Source of the DNA: JBEIFW01 sp044370695
GTDB taxonomy: Bacteria; Actinomycetota; Acidimicrobiia; Acidimicrobiales; Ilumatobacteraceae
DNA length: 40,636 bases
NCBI GenBank assembly: GCA_044370695.1
Contig: JBILVB010000015.1
Coordinates: forward strand, 1 to 40,636
Direction: 5' to 3'
Shown: piece after piece, positions 30,283 through 38,588 of the stretch
How the letters are laid out: each line of letters opens with the position of its first letter
Numbering within the stretch: the first letter of the stretch is position 1
Position numbers and translations under genes: made by a program
The notes under the pieces: generated by a model
Databases searched by the model: none
Told to the model about the DNA's origin: nothing
Seen by the model: the letters and a program-made list of their open reading frames with translations, nothing else

Positions 30283-31167
30283 TCACTCCGCCCGGCTCGC
30301 CAGGAAACGGGCGAGCTGGCGGTCGTGGCGGCTCTGCGCGCTGCGTCGCGCCGTGGTGAACGCCGGCCAGCGCGCCGGCATCCCGCCCGGCCGGTCGCCC
30401 ATCACCGTCACCCGCTGGATGATCCGCTCGCCGACGAAGTCGTTGAGGACGAAGTGCTGGGTGCAGCGGTTGTCCCAGATGGCGATCGTGCCCTCGCTCC
30501 AGCGGTAGCGAACAGTGAACCGCTCCTGGTGTACCCAGTCGCACAGCAGTCCGAGCAGCGCCGTCGACTCGACGTGGCCGAGCTCGACGATCCGGCGCGT
30601 GAAGTGCTCGTTGACGTAGAGCGAGCGCCGGCCCGTGACGGGGTGGACCCGGACGACGGGATGGATCGCCATCTGCTCGGGTCGACCGTGGGGCGCTGCG
30701 TCGTGCAGGGCCTGCAGACCGTCGCACAGCTCGCGCATCGGCGCCGACAGCTCCTCGTAGGCGAGCTCGAGGTTCGTCCACATCGTGTCGCCCCCGACCG
30801 TCGGGCAGCGCACCATGTGCAGCACCGAGCAGACCGACGGCTGCTCGAGGAACGTGAGATCGGTGTGCCACTCGTCGGCGATCCCGCCCGCGCTCGCGGC
30901 GAGTTCGAAGATCTCGGGGTGCTCGGTGAACGGGTTGCGCAGGTTCGGGTGGGCCTCGAGCGGCCCGAGTGCACCGCCGATCGCCACGTGCTGATCCAGG
31001 GTGAGGAACTGTCCCGGGAAGAACAGGACCTTGTGCTCGAGCAGGAGCCGTTCCACGACCGGGGCGGCACGGGCGGCGTCGGCCAGGGCGAGGCCGTGCA
31101 CCTCGGCGCCCAGCGAGGGGGCGAGCGGGACGACGCGAACGGCGGCGGGAACCTCGGTGACGCTCAT
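30283..31167 (-). CDS. TauD/TfdA family Fe(II)/2-oxoglutarate dioxygenase
   Basis: The 294-residue protein has the family core: LGAEVHGLAL near the N-terminus, 'HKVLFFPGQFLTLDQHVAIG', iron ligands in EWHTDLTF (His and Asp), the distal His in WDNRCTQHFV, and the 2-oxoglutarate-binding Arg in IIQRVTVMGD. Members hydroxylate sulfonates, phenoxyacids, carnitine precursors and other acids; the substrate here cannot be told. The ATG at 31167 lacks a clear ribosome-binding site, but the domain begins soon after. It lies 22 bases downstream of the ABC permease gene, so it may be the last gene of the long flagellar transcript or may have its own promoter. Confidence 0.9.
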   Translation of the reverse strand: MSVTEVPAAVRVVPLAPSLGAEVHGLALADAARAAPVVERLLLEHKVLFFPGQFLTLDQHVAIGGALGPLEAHPNLRNPFTEHPEIFELAASAGGIADEWHTDLTFLEQPSVCSVLHMVRCPTVGGDTMWTNLELAYEELSAPMRELCDGLQALHDAAPHGRPEQMAIHPVVRVHPVTGRRSLYVNEHFTRRIVELGHVESTALLGLLCDWVHQERFTVRYRWSEGTIAIWDNRCTQHFVLNDFVGERIIQRVTVMGDRPGGMPARWPAFTTARRSAQSRHDRQLARFLASRAE

Positions 31168-31189
31168 GGCCGACAGCGTCGCACGCCGC

Positions 31190-31942
31190 TCAGGCGTCGC
31201 GCCGCACGACGGACCGGGCCCCTGCTGCGGCCAGGGCCGCGACGACGGCACACAGGTACGCGAACCCGAGCCATCCCGCCGGTCCGGCGGCGTCGTCACC
31301 GGTGAGCGACAGCACCCGGTCCCCCGCCGTGAACGGCAGCCAGCCGCCGACGTCGGGGAAGAACCCGGCGATCACCGGCTCGACGAGCATCCGCCAGGCC
31401 ACCAGCACGACGATCCCGCCGACGGGCTGACGCAGCAGCATCCCGAGGGCAAGGCCGGCCAGCGCGAACACGGCGCCGGTGACCACCCAACCTGCGAACG
31501 AGCGCAGCACCGTGGCGTCGAACAACTCGACCGGCCAGCCACGGGCGCCCAGGACGACCGCGCCGAGCCCGACCGCCATCGCCAGCGAGATCGCCGCCGT
31601 CAGCGCCGTCACGACGGCGGTGACGATCCCTTTCGCCAGCAGGACCCGACCACGGCGGGGCTCGGCGGCGAAGGTGACCCGGATCGTCGAGAACCGGAAC
31701 TCCTGGCCGATCACCAACACACCGAGGCTCCCGAGCAGGAACCGAGCGATCCCCATCCCGCCCACCAGCAATACGCTGCGGTCACCGGGGTCCTCGGCCG
31801 CCAGGTCCGGCGAGGTGAGGTCGACGACCGCAGCGACGAGGACGGCGAGACCGACGGTGCAGGCGATCGTGCAGACGAGCAGCACCACGAGGGAGCGGGT
31901 GGCGAACACCTTGCGCCACTCCGAACGCACGGCGTCGATCAT
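31190..31942 (-). CDS. ABC-2 type transporter permease
   Basis: The 250-residue membrane protein begins 'MIDAVRSEWRKVFATRSLVVLL', a typical ABC-2 permease start, and has about six hydrophobic segments (about 17-40, 60-80, 105-130, 150-170, 175-195, 220-243). GQEFRFSTIRVTFAAEPRR is the cytosolic loop characteristic of this group. It overlaps the ATPase gene by 4 bases, so the two form one exporter. Substrate is unknown. Confidence 0.88.
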   Translation of the reverse strand: MIDAVRSEWRKVFATRSLVVLLVCTIACTVGLAVLVAAVVDLTSPDLAAEDPGDRSVLLVGGMGIARFLLGSLGVLVIGQEFRFSTIRVTFAAEPRRGRVLLAKGIVTAVVTALTAAISLAMAVGLGAVVLGARGWPVELFDATVLRSFAGWVVTGAVFALAGLALGMLLRQPVGGIVVLVAWRMLVEPVIAGFFPDVGGWLPFTAGDRVLSLTGDDAAGPAGWLGFAYLCAVVAALAAAGARSVVRRDA

Positions 31943-32907
31943 CCGGGCACCTCGGGCGGTGGCAGCGGCGACCCCGGTACCGACGTGCCTCGGTAGGTCT
32001 GGGCATGTTGCGTCGCCTGCAGGAACGCCTCTTCCAGACTGGGCTCGACCGGGCTGAGCTCGTGCAGGACGAGGCCCGCAGCTGCGGCGAGCTCACCGAT
32101 GCGCGGCGCGTCCGTCCCGGTCACCTGTAGCGAGTCGTCCGGCAGGACCCGCACCTCGGCACCCTCGGCTTCGAGCCGTTCCCGCAGCCGGGCCGCTTGC
32201 GGAGCACGCACCCGCACCCAGGACGACACCGTCGCCCGCACGAACGCCGAGACCGAGCCGGCCGCGAGCAGCCGACCCTCGCCGATGACCACCAGATCGT
32301 CGGCCGTGTGGGCCATCTCGGCCAGCAGATGGCTCGACACGAGGACCGTGCGGCCCTCCCCGGCGAGGTAGCGCAAGAACTGACGGACCCACGAGATGCC
32401 CTCGGGGTCCAACCCGTTGACCGGTTCGTCGAGCAGGAGGACGGCGGGGTCACCGAGCATCGCCGCGGCCAGGCCGAGCCGCTGGCGCATGCCCAACGAG
32501 AATCCGCCTACCCGGCGTCGAGCGACCCCGGTCAGGCCCACCATCGCCAGCACCTCGGTCACCCGGGAATCGGGGATCGCGTTGGCGGCCGCCACGATCC
32601 GGAGGTGGGAGCGTGCCGTGCGCGCCGGGTGCAGGTACCCGGCGTCGAGGATCGCCCCGACCCGGGTGAGTGGCCGTTCGAGATTGCGGTAGGGCACCCC
32701 GCCGAAGCGGCACGAGCCGGCGTCGGGCCGGTCGAGTCCGAGCATGCACCGCAAGGTCGTGGACTTGCCCGACCCGTTCGGTCCGAGGAAGCCGGTCACC
32801 CGGCCGGGGTGGACCGTGAACGACAGGTCGTCCACGGCGAGCACCGGGCCATAGCGCTTCGTCAGACCCTCCACGACGATCTCGGTGCCGGTCACGGACT
32901 CCATCAT
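31939..32907 (-). CDS. ABC transporter ATP-binding protein (ABC-2 type)
   Basis: The 322-residue ATPase has Walker A GPNGSGKST, signature FSLGMRQR, Walker B VLLLDEPVNGLDPEG and H-loop SSHLLAEMA, followed by a roughly 100-residue C-terminal extension ending in a Pro-rich tail, as in drug or antibiotic exporters of this class. It starts with ATG at 32907, overlapping the stop codon of the small membrane protein gene. Its tight linkage to flagellar genes is unusual; whether it serves the flagellum is unknown. Confidence 0.92.
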   Translation of the reverse strand: MMESVTGTEIVVEGLTKRYGPVLAVDDLSFTVHPGRVTGFLGPNGSGKSTTLRCMLGLDRPDAGSCRFGGVPYRNLERPLTRVGAILDAGYLHPARTARSHLRIVAAANAIPDSRVTEVLAMVGLTGVARRRVGGFSLGMRQRLGLAAAMLGDPAVLLLDEPVNGLDPEGISWVRQFLRYLAGEGRTVLVSSHLLAEMAHTADDLVVIGEGRLLAAGSVSAFVRATVSSWVRVRAPQAARLRERLEAEGAEVRVLPDDSLQVTGTDAPRIGELAAAAGLVLHELSPVEPSLEEAFLQATQHAQTYRGTSVPGSPLPPPEVPG

Positions 32908-33170
32908 GCGTCCTCGGCGGCCTCGATCCGTTCGCCTTCCCGGCGCCGGGGCGACGACTCCGCCCCGTCGCGCGCTGCGGCGTCGGCGGCGTAGACGGTG
33001 ATCAGACCGGCGATCACTGCGAGCGCGACGCGACAGAAGGTGAGGGCGACGGCGAAACGCAGGCCGGCCACGGGCAGCGAGGTGTCGCCGCTCAGCACGC
33101 CTTCGAAGGTGGGCAGGCACAGGGCCAACGCCACGACGAGCGCCACCGAGAGCTTGCTGGGACCGCTCAA
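32904..33170 (-). CDS. Small membrane protein of unknown function
   Basis: The 88-residue product has two hydrophobic stretches, about residues 6-24 and 38-62, and a charged C-terminus ('RDGAESSPRRREGERIE'). It starts with TTG at 33170, with GGACGG upstream, 13 bases after the FlhF-like stop. Its own stop overlaps the start of the ABC ATPase gene. I do not recognise a family. Close packing with coupling on the downstream side supports it as a real gene; it might be an accessory subunit of the exporter or of the flagellar export gate. Confidence 0.6.
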   Translation of the reverse strand: MSGPSKLSVALVVALALCLPTFEGVLSGDTSLPVAGLRFAVALTFCRVALAVIAGLITVYAADAAARDGAESSPRRREGERIEAAEDA

Positions 33171-33183
33171 GGATGCCGTCCGT

Positions 33184-34245
33184 TCAGGCGACGAGCGTCG
33201 CCAACGGGCGCTCGAACGTGGCGAGCCGGTCGTTCAGCAGCGACGCCCACCGCAGGGCGCTCGCCGGATGGCCGTCGAGCCGGGCGACGGGGATCCCGGC
33301 CCGCAGGACCGCAGCCGGGCTCTCGGTCTCGTCGAGCCCCCGCACGGCGAGGGCGTCGATGCCCCCGACCCGTTCGGCCCACACGCGCACGTCCTCGGGC
33401 TTGCGAGCCGCATCGACCACCGCCCACACCGCGCCAGGCTCCAGCACCCGGAGCAGGTTCGCCGCCCAGCCGACCGCCGCACGGCCGACCGGGGAGTCGA
33501 TGACGACGATGACCGGCTCGTCGGCGTCCCGGGCCTCGGCACGGAGCGCCGAGGCCGCCGACACGGACGCGATCCGGCGTTCCGGCGGAATGGTCGCGAT
33601 GCCGCGCGCCGTCGTGGCCAGGTGGATCCGCTCCGGGTTGAGGAGCAGCTCCGTGGCGAGCTCGCCGGCGAGCGCCATCGCCGCACTGCGGTCACCGAGC
33701 AGCGCGATGACCGCACCACCGCGTTGGGGCAGCGCCCGGGCCTCCGGCAGGAGGCCGAGCCGTTCGACCAAGGCCCCCGTGTCCGATGCGGCCGGGACGA
33801 GCAACTCCGGTAGCCCGAGGCGCACCAGCGCAGCGGCCCGCGTCGCGCGGTCCTCGGCGATCGCGTCGGGCGCCGTACGGGCCGACGGCGACGCTGCGCC
33901 GACCGGGTCGCCCTGCACCAGCCGGGCGAGCACCGAGCCGAACGCCGGCCGCTCGGTCGACGACGCCGACGACCGAGCCGTCCGGGCCCCGGCCAGGACG
34001 GCCTGGTCCGCGTCGCTCACCGACTCCACCAGCTCGAGCAGACCGGAACGACCCGCCGACCCGGCGTCGGGCGCCTCGTCGGGCACGCGCACCTCGACCA
34101 CGAAGCGTTCCTTGGTGAAGAAGCCGAACATCCCACCGGTGCGGCGCCGGTCGGCACGCACGATGGCGGCCGAGGGGCCCAGCGCTTCCTGCACCTCGCC
34201 GAGCACGTCGTCGAGGCGAGCACCTTCGAAGGTCCTGGTTGCCAT
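33184..34245 (-). CDS. FlhF-like protein with degenerate GTPase domain
   Basis: The 353-residue protein has an FlhF-type N-terminal segment (FEGARLDDVLGEVQEALGPS, then 'GGMFGFFTKERFVVEV', residues 6-52), a variable acidic/Ala-rich linker, and a C-terminal region with the order of the SRP-type G domain. The P-loop, normally GxxGxGKT(T), reads GDRSAAMA at 184-191 with no lysine; the DTAGR switch reads DSPVGR at 250-255; and the TKxDE motif reads GLDE. Nucleotide binding therefore looks lost. Its place right after flhA is where flhF normally sits. FlhF sets flagellar position and number in many bacteria; this copy may work by protein contacts only. Confidence 0.75.
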   Translation of the reverse strand: MATRTFEGARLDDVLGEVQEALGPSAAIVRADRRRTGGMFGFFTKERFVVEVRVPDEAPDAGSAGRSGLLELVESVSDADQAVLAGARTARSSASSTERPAFGSVLARLVQGDPVGAASPSARTAPDAIAEDRATRAAALVRLGLPELLVPAASDTGALVERLGLLPEARALPQRGGAVIALLGDRSAAMALAGELATELLLNPERIHLATTARGIATIPPERRIASVSAASALRAEARDADEPVIVVIDSPVGRAAVGWAANLLRVLEPGAVWAVVDAARKPEDVRVWAERVGGIDALAVRGLDETESPAAVLRAGIPVARLDGHPASALRWASLLNDRLATFERPLATLVA

Positions 34246-34273
34246 GGTTGGTTCCTTTGCTCAGTTGACGGGG

Positions 34274-36319
34274 TCAGACCCGAAGCAGTTGGTCGGGGCG
34301 CAGCACGCCGATGGTCTCGATCTCGAGCTGGTCGCCCAACTCGCCGTACGAGAGCACCGGCAACAGCGGCAAGCTGGTGCGAGTCAGCCGCCGCAGCGAC
34401 GCCCGCAGCGCGGGCGAGCACACCAGCGCAGGTCGATCGCCGCGCTGCTCGGCCATCCGGTGCAGCTCGGCGAGGGTGGACAGGATCGCCTGCATGGCGT
34501 CGGCGTCCAGGGCGAGGAACGTGCCCCCGTCTCCGGCGCGCACCCGCTCGACGAGCGAGTGCTCGAACAGCGGGTCGATCGTGATGACCGAGAGCCGCCG
34601 ACCCGACGCATGGGCTGCGGCGATCGCCGGACCGAGCGCAGCACGGGCCGCTTCGGTGAGGACCTCTCGCTCCTTGGACTGGCGGCCCCGAGCCGACACC
34701 GCCTCGAGGATTCGGACCAGATCCCGCACCGACACCTGCTCGTCGAGCAGATCGTGCAGCACCTGCTGGACGTCGGCGAGCGTCAGTCCGGAGGCGTTCA
34801 ACTCGTCCACCACGACCGGGTCCGTGCCCTTGACCGCGTCGACGAGCAGCTTGACGTCCTGCCGGCTGAGGATCCGCGTGGCGTTGAGACGCACCACCTC
34901 GGCGAGATGAGCCGTGATCACCGACCCGCGATCGATCACCGTCGCGCCCGAGACCTCGGCGTGGACGCCGAACTCGGCGGGCACCCACGCCGCCTCGGTG
35001 CCGAAGACCGGATCCAGGGTGGGCTGGGCCGGGATCCCGGGCGGCACCGGGCCGAGCACGAGGATCTTCCCCGGGGGCGCCTCGCCCCGGCCCACCTCGA
35101 CGCCGTGCACCCGGATCGCATACGTCGTGTCGGGCAGGTCGAACGAATCACGGGTCCGCACGGGCGGGATCACGATCCCGAGCTCCATGGCGATCTTGCG
35201 GCGCAGGGCCCGGACCCGATCCAGGAGGTCGCCACCCCGGGCGCTGTCGACGAGATCGACGAGCCCGTAACCGATCTCGAGCTCGAGCGGATCGACCCGG
35301 GACGCCGCCACGAGTTCCTCGGGCGTCTCCCGGCGCACGCCTTCGGCCGCCGCCGTGTCCGTGACGACCGGGTCCGCCTCGACCCGACCCTGGACCCGAC
35401 GGGCGACGAGCAACAACCCGCCGCCGAGCGCGAGGAACGGGAGCTTGGGGATCCCGGGCATCAGGGCGAACGCCAGGATCGAACCCCCGGCGATCTGGAG
35501 GACCCGCCGGTGCGCACCGATCTGGGACACCAGATCGCTGCCGAGGTCCTGCTCGGTCGCCGCCCGGGTCACGATGAGGCCGGCGGCGATCGCGATCAAC
35601 AGCGCCGGGACCTGCGACACCAGACCGTCGCCGACCGTCAGCAAGGCGTAGGTGCTCATCGCCTGCGACAGGTCCATGCCCCGCTGCAGGACCCCGATCA
35701 CGAACCCGCCGACCAGGTTCAAGACGGTGATGATGATCGCGGCGATGGCATCGCCCTTGACGAACTTCGAAGCGCCATCCATCGCTCCGTAGAAGTCCGC
35801 CTCGGCGGCGATCTCCCTGCGGCGACGCCGGGCTTCGTCTTCGTTGATGAGCCCGGCATTGAGGTCGGCGTCGATCGCCATCTGCTTGCCGGGCATGGCG
35901 TCCAGGGTGAAGCGGGCCGCGACCTCGGCCACACGGCCGGCACCGTTGGTGATCACCACGAACTGGATGACCACCAGGATGAAGAAGATGACGAGGCCGA
36001 CGACCAGGTTGCCGCCGATGACGATGTGGCCGAACGCTTGGACCACCTTGCCGGCGTAGCCGTCGGTGAGCACGGCCCGTGCCGTCGAGACGTTGAGGGC
36101 CAGTCGGAACAGGGTGGCGATCAGCAACAGCGACGGGAAGATCGAGAAGTCGAGCGGCCGACGGACGAACATCGACGTGAGCAGGACCACGATCGCCAAC
36201 GCGATCGAGGTCGCGACCAGCAGATCGATGAGGAACGGCGGCAGGGGTACCACCAGCATGAGCACGACCCCGACGACGAGGACGGGGACGGCGACCGGAC
36301 CGATCCGGCTCCGAGACAA
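34274..36319 (-). CDS. flhA: Flagellar export gate protein FlhA
   Basis: The 681-residue protein has eight predicted N-terminal membrane helices and a large cytosolic domain. The FHIPEP-family signature RPLDFSIFPSLLLIATLFRL lies in the N-terminal region, 'DGASKFVKGDAIAAIIIT' carries the conserved cytosolic loop, and the C-terminal domain (about 350-681) is the chaperone-substrate platform. FlhA forms the nonameric ring under the flagellar export gate and couples export to the proton gradient. The start is TTG at 36319 with AGGAG 7 bases upstream; no other start keeps the first helix with such a site. It follows flhB after a 121-base space and precedes the FlhF-like gene by 28 bases. Confidence 0.96.
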   Translation of the reverse strand: MSRSRIGPVAVPVLVVGVVLMLVVPLPPFLIDLLVATSIALAIVVLLTSMFVRRPLDFSIFPSLLLIATLFRLALNVSTARAVLTDGYAGKVVQAFGHIVIGGNLVVGLVIFFILVVIQFVVITNGAGRVAEVAARFTLDAMPGKQMAIDADLNAGLINEDEARRRRREIAAEADFYGAMDGASKFVKGDAIAAIIITVLNLVGGFVIGVLQRGMDLSQAMSTYALLTVGDGLVSQVPALLIAIAAGLIVTRAATEQDLGSDLVSQIGAHRRVLQIAGGSILAFALMPGIPKLPFLALGGGLLLVARRVQGRVEADPVVTDTAAAEGVRRETPEELVAASRVDPLELEIGYGLVDLVDSARGGDLLDRVRALRRKIAMELGIVIPPVRTRDSFDLPDTTYAIRVHGVEVGRGEAPPGKILVLGPVPPGIPAQPTLDPVFGTEAAWVPAEFGVHAEVSGATVIDRGSVITAHLAEVVRLNATRILSRQDVKLLVDAVKGTDPVVVDELNASGLTLADVQQVLHDLLDEQVSVRDLVRILEAVSARGRQSKEREVLTEAARAALGPAIAAAHASGRRLSVITIDPLFEHSLVERVRAGDGGTFLALDADAMQAILSTLAELHRMAEQRGDRPALVCSPALRASLRRLTRTSLPLLPVLSYGELGDQLEIETIGVLRPDQLLRV

Positions 36320-36440
36320 CAGCTGCTCCTAACGAGGCCGCCGTCCCTGGGCCTGTGGCGACCGCCGTCCTGGCCGTCACTGCATCCATCGGCCTGTCCG
36401 GAGCGACCTTGAGCACCACGTCGCCCACGGCGCGAAGTCC
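36320..36440 (-). other. Spacer between flhB and flhA
   Basis: This 121-base stretch is the only real gap in an otherwise tightly packed flagellar operon. The frame in it is open but has no family similarity and its codons do not look like a conserved N-terminal extension of FlhA. Apart from the AGGAG of flhA at its end I see no clear promoter or terminator. Confidence 0.4.
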
Positions 36441-37520
36441 TCAGCCCGGTAGCACGAGATCGCCGCCGAACGCCGCCCGTCGAACGGTGAACAGGAACGC
36501 CAGCACCTTGGCCACGGCCTCGTACAGCGAGGCCGGGATCTCCTCGTCCACGTCGCACGCGTCGTGGAGCGTGCGGGCCAGCGGCACGTCGCGAACGATC
36601 GGGACGCCGTGTTGCTCGGCCCGTTCCCGGATCTTCAAGGCCACCGCTCCCTTGCCCTTGGCCACCACCTTCGGTGCCCGCTCGCCCTCGCGGTATGCCA
36701 GCGCCACGGCGACATGGGTCGGGTTCACGATCACGACCGAAGCATCCGCAACGGAGGTGATCATGCGGTTCCGGCTGACGGCGAGCTGGCGCCGCTTGAT
36801 CCCCGCCTTGGCCTCCGGGTTGCCTTCCTGCTGCTTGCCCTCCTCCCGGATCTCCTGCTTCGACATCCGCAACGACTTGCGGATCCGGCGCTGCGCCAGG
36901 CCGTAGTCGATCAGCGCGAGCAACAGACCCGCGATGGCGATCCGTCGAGCGATGTCGAGGCTGGTCGAGCCGATCAACAGGATCGTGGCGCCGAGCTCCG
37001 GACGACCGTTCGACAGCAGCGAATCGACGAGCCCGCGCGACATCGGCCAGGCCACCCCGGCGAGCACGAGGGTCTTCAGGATCATCTTGACCAGGTTCCA
37101 CAGGCTCTCCGGGGAGAACAGACGCTTGAGACCCTTGAGCGGGTTGAGCCGGTCGACGCGCGGTTTGAGGAGGGAGAACGAGGCCACGAACCCGGTCTGC
37201 AACACGTTCGAGACCACGGCGGTGCCCAGAACCGCCAGCGTCAGCGGTGCGACGATGAGCACGCTCTGCTCCGCCGCGAAGCGCAACCACTCGATCATCA
37301 CCTCCGGGCCCGACCGGCTGTCGATACCCCGAAGTCCACCCATCGCAAGGGTGGCGGTCTCCATCATGTGGCTCGCCGTGGCGGGGATCACGAAGGTGGC
37401 GACGAGCAACTCTCCCCACAGGGCGAGCTCGGGCGTCTTGGCGATCTCGCCCTTCTTGCGCGCCTCCTTCTTGCGTTTCCCGGTGGGCGCTTCGGTCTTG
37501 TCGTTGTCGCCGAGCGCCAT
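36441..37520 (-). CDS. flhB: Flagellar export switch protein FlhB
   Basis: The 359-residue protein starts with the FlhB signature (DKTEAPTGKRKKEARKKG), has four membrane helices (about 30-50, 85-110, 145-165, 180-205) and a cytosolic domain with the autocleavage motif Asn266-Pro-Thr-His269 in VVIVNPTHVAVAL. Self-cleavage after the Asn switches export from rod-hook to filament substrates. The C-terminal part 'PIVRDVPLARTLHDACDVDEEIPASLYEAVAKVL' is complete. The ATG is one base from the fliR stop codon. Confidence 0.97.
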   Translation of the reverse strand: MALGDNDKTEAPTGKRKKEARKKGEIAKTPELALWGELLVATFVIPATASHMMETATLAMGGLRGIDSRSGPEVMIEWLRFAAEQSVLIVAPLTLAVLGTAVVSNVLQTGFVASFSLLKPRVDRLNPLKGLKRLFSPESLWNLVKMILKTLVLAGVAWPMSRGLVDSLLSNGRPELGATILLIGSTSLDIARRIAIAGLLLALIDYGLAQRRIRKSLRMSKQEIREEGKQQEGNPEAKAGIKRRQLAVSRNRMITSVADASVVIVNPTHVAVALAYREGERAPKVVAKGKGAVALKIRERAEQHGVPIVRDVPLARTLHDACDVDEEIPASLYEAVAKVLAFLFTVRRAAFGGDLVLPG

Positions 37521-37521
37521 C

Positions 37522-38283
37522 TCACCCCCCGAAGAGCCGAGCGACCGAGCGGGTCGCCATCTCGACGAGTCCGGCGACCTGGCCGCCGAGCAGCACGATC
37601 GAGGTCCCGACGATCAAGAAGGTGAGCAGGATCTTCAGCGGAACGCCGAGCAGCACGACGTTGAGCGTCGGGGCCGCCTTGGACAGCAATCCGAGCACCA
37701 GATCCGTCACGAACATCACCGCCACGACCGGGAGCGCGATCTGGAGTGCGGCGACCATCAGACCCGAGACGTCGGCCCGCAGGATCGCAGGCATCCGTTC
37801 GAGGCTGTCGACGGTGAGCGGCGCGGCCTCGAAGGAGGCGAGCAGGCCACGCACGAGCACCAGGTGGCCGTCGGACACCAGGAGCAGTGTGATGGCGACG
37901 AGCTCGTAGAAGCGGGCGAACAACGACACCGTCGTCGAGGTGTTGGGGTCGTACACCTGCGCCATGGCGAAGCCGCCCGAGATGTCGATCAGCGAGCCCG
38001 CCGCCGGAACCGCCTGGAACAGCAGGTTCACCACGGCGCCGAAGACGAACCCGGCGAGCGCCTGACCGACGACGGAGACGACCAGCGGAGCGGCCTCCAA
38101 CGGCACGGCCTGCTCGGCGAGCCGGGGGCCGACGGCGAGCGACAGCGCGACCGCGAGCCCCGCTCGGACCCGGCGCGGGATGGCCCGCCGGTTGAACGGC
38201 GGGCAGAAGGCCACGAAGGCACCGCAGCGAGCGAGGGCGAGCAGATAGCCGCTGACGAGCGCCGGGGACACGTCGAGCGTCAC
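37522..38283 (-). CDS. fliR: Flagellar export gate protein FliR
   Basis: The 253-residue membrane protein matches FliR: 'YLLALARCGAFVAFCPPF' near the N-terminus, IPRRVRAGLAVALSL, a middle region 'QALAGFVFGAVVNLLFQAV', 'VYDPNTSTTVSLFARFYEL' and 'LVLGLLSKAAPTLNVVLLGVPLKI' at the C-terminus. With FliP and FliQ it forms the export channel. The start codon is GTG at 38283, 13 bases after the fliQ stop. It is not fused to FlhB, unlike in some clostridia. Confidence 0.96.
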   Translation of the reverse strand: MTLDVSPALVSGYLLALARCGAFVAFCPPFNRRAIPRRVRAGLAVALSLAVGPRLAEQAVPLEAAPLVVSVVGQALAGFVFGAVVNLLFQAVPAAGSLIDISGGFAMAQVYDPNTSTTVSLFARFYELVAITLLLVSDGHLVLVRGLLASFEAAPLTVDSLERMPAILRADVSGLMVAALQIALPVVAVMFVTDLVLGLLSKAAPTLNVVLLGVPLKILLTFLIVGTSIVLLGGQVAGLVEMATRSVARLFGG

Positions 38284-38296
38284 GGGTCGCGACGCC

Positions 38297-38575
38297 TCAG
38301 GTGCCCACGAGCATCGGGACCATCGCGAACAGGTCGCGCGTGAACGCGATCAGTTGCTCGAGCATCCAGTTTCCCGACACGACGATCACCGCTCCGACCG
38401 CGATGAGCTTCGGGACGAAGCTCAGGGTGAACTCCTGGATCATGGTGGCCGACTGCACGAGCGACACGAGGAACCCGACCGCAAGGCTCACGACGAGGAT
38501 CGGCCCGGCGAGCTTGGCCGTGACCAACATCGTCTGTACGACGATCTGCACGATGGTGGTGTCGTTCACGGGCAT
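38297..38575 (-). CDS. fliQ: Flagellar export gate protein FliQ
   Basis: The 92-residue protein has two membrane helices (about 15-40 and 52-72) with the FliQ pattern 'GPILVVSLAVGFLVSLVQSATMIQE' (in two parts) and LSFVPKLIAV. Four copies surround FliP-FliR in the export channel. It begins 13 bases after the fliP stop and ends 13 bases before fliR. Confidence 0.96.
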   Translation of the reverse strand: MPVNDTTIVQIVVQTMLVTAKLAGPILVVSLAVGFLVSLVQSATMIQEFTLSFVPKLIAVGAVIVVSGNWMLEQLIAFTRDLFAMVPMLVGT

Positions 38576-38588
38576 ACCTCCGTCGTGG

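Noticed and set aside
33173..36412. 1079-residue plus-strand frame opposite FlhA and the FlhF-like gene
   Set aside because: Becomes a His/Asp/Gln/Arg-rich low-complexity sequence opposite FlhA, a classic antisense artefact.
36320..36428. Possible longer FlhA N-terminus or a frameshifted start in the flhB-flhA spacer
   Set aside because: FlhA is complete from the TTG at 36319, which has AGGAG at good spacing; the frame upstream is a different one and has no FlhA similarity.
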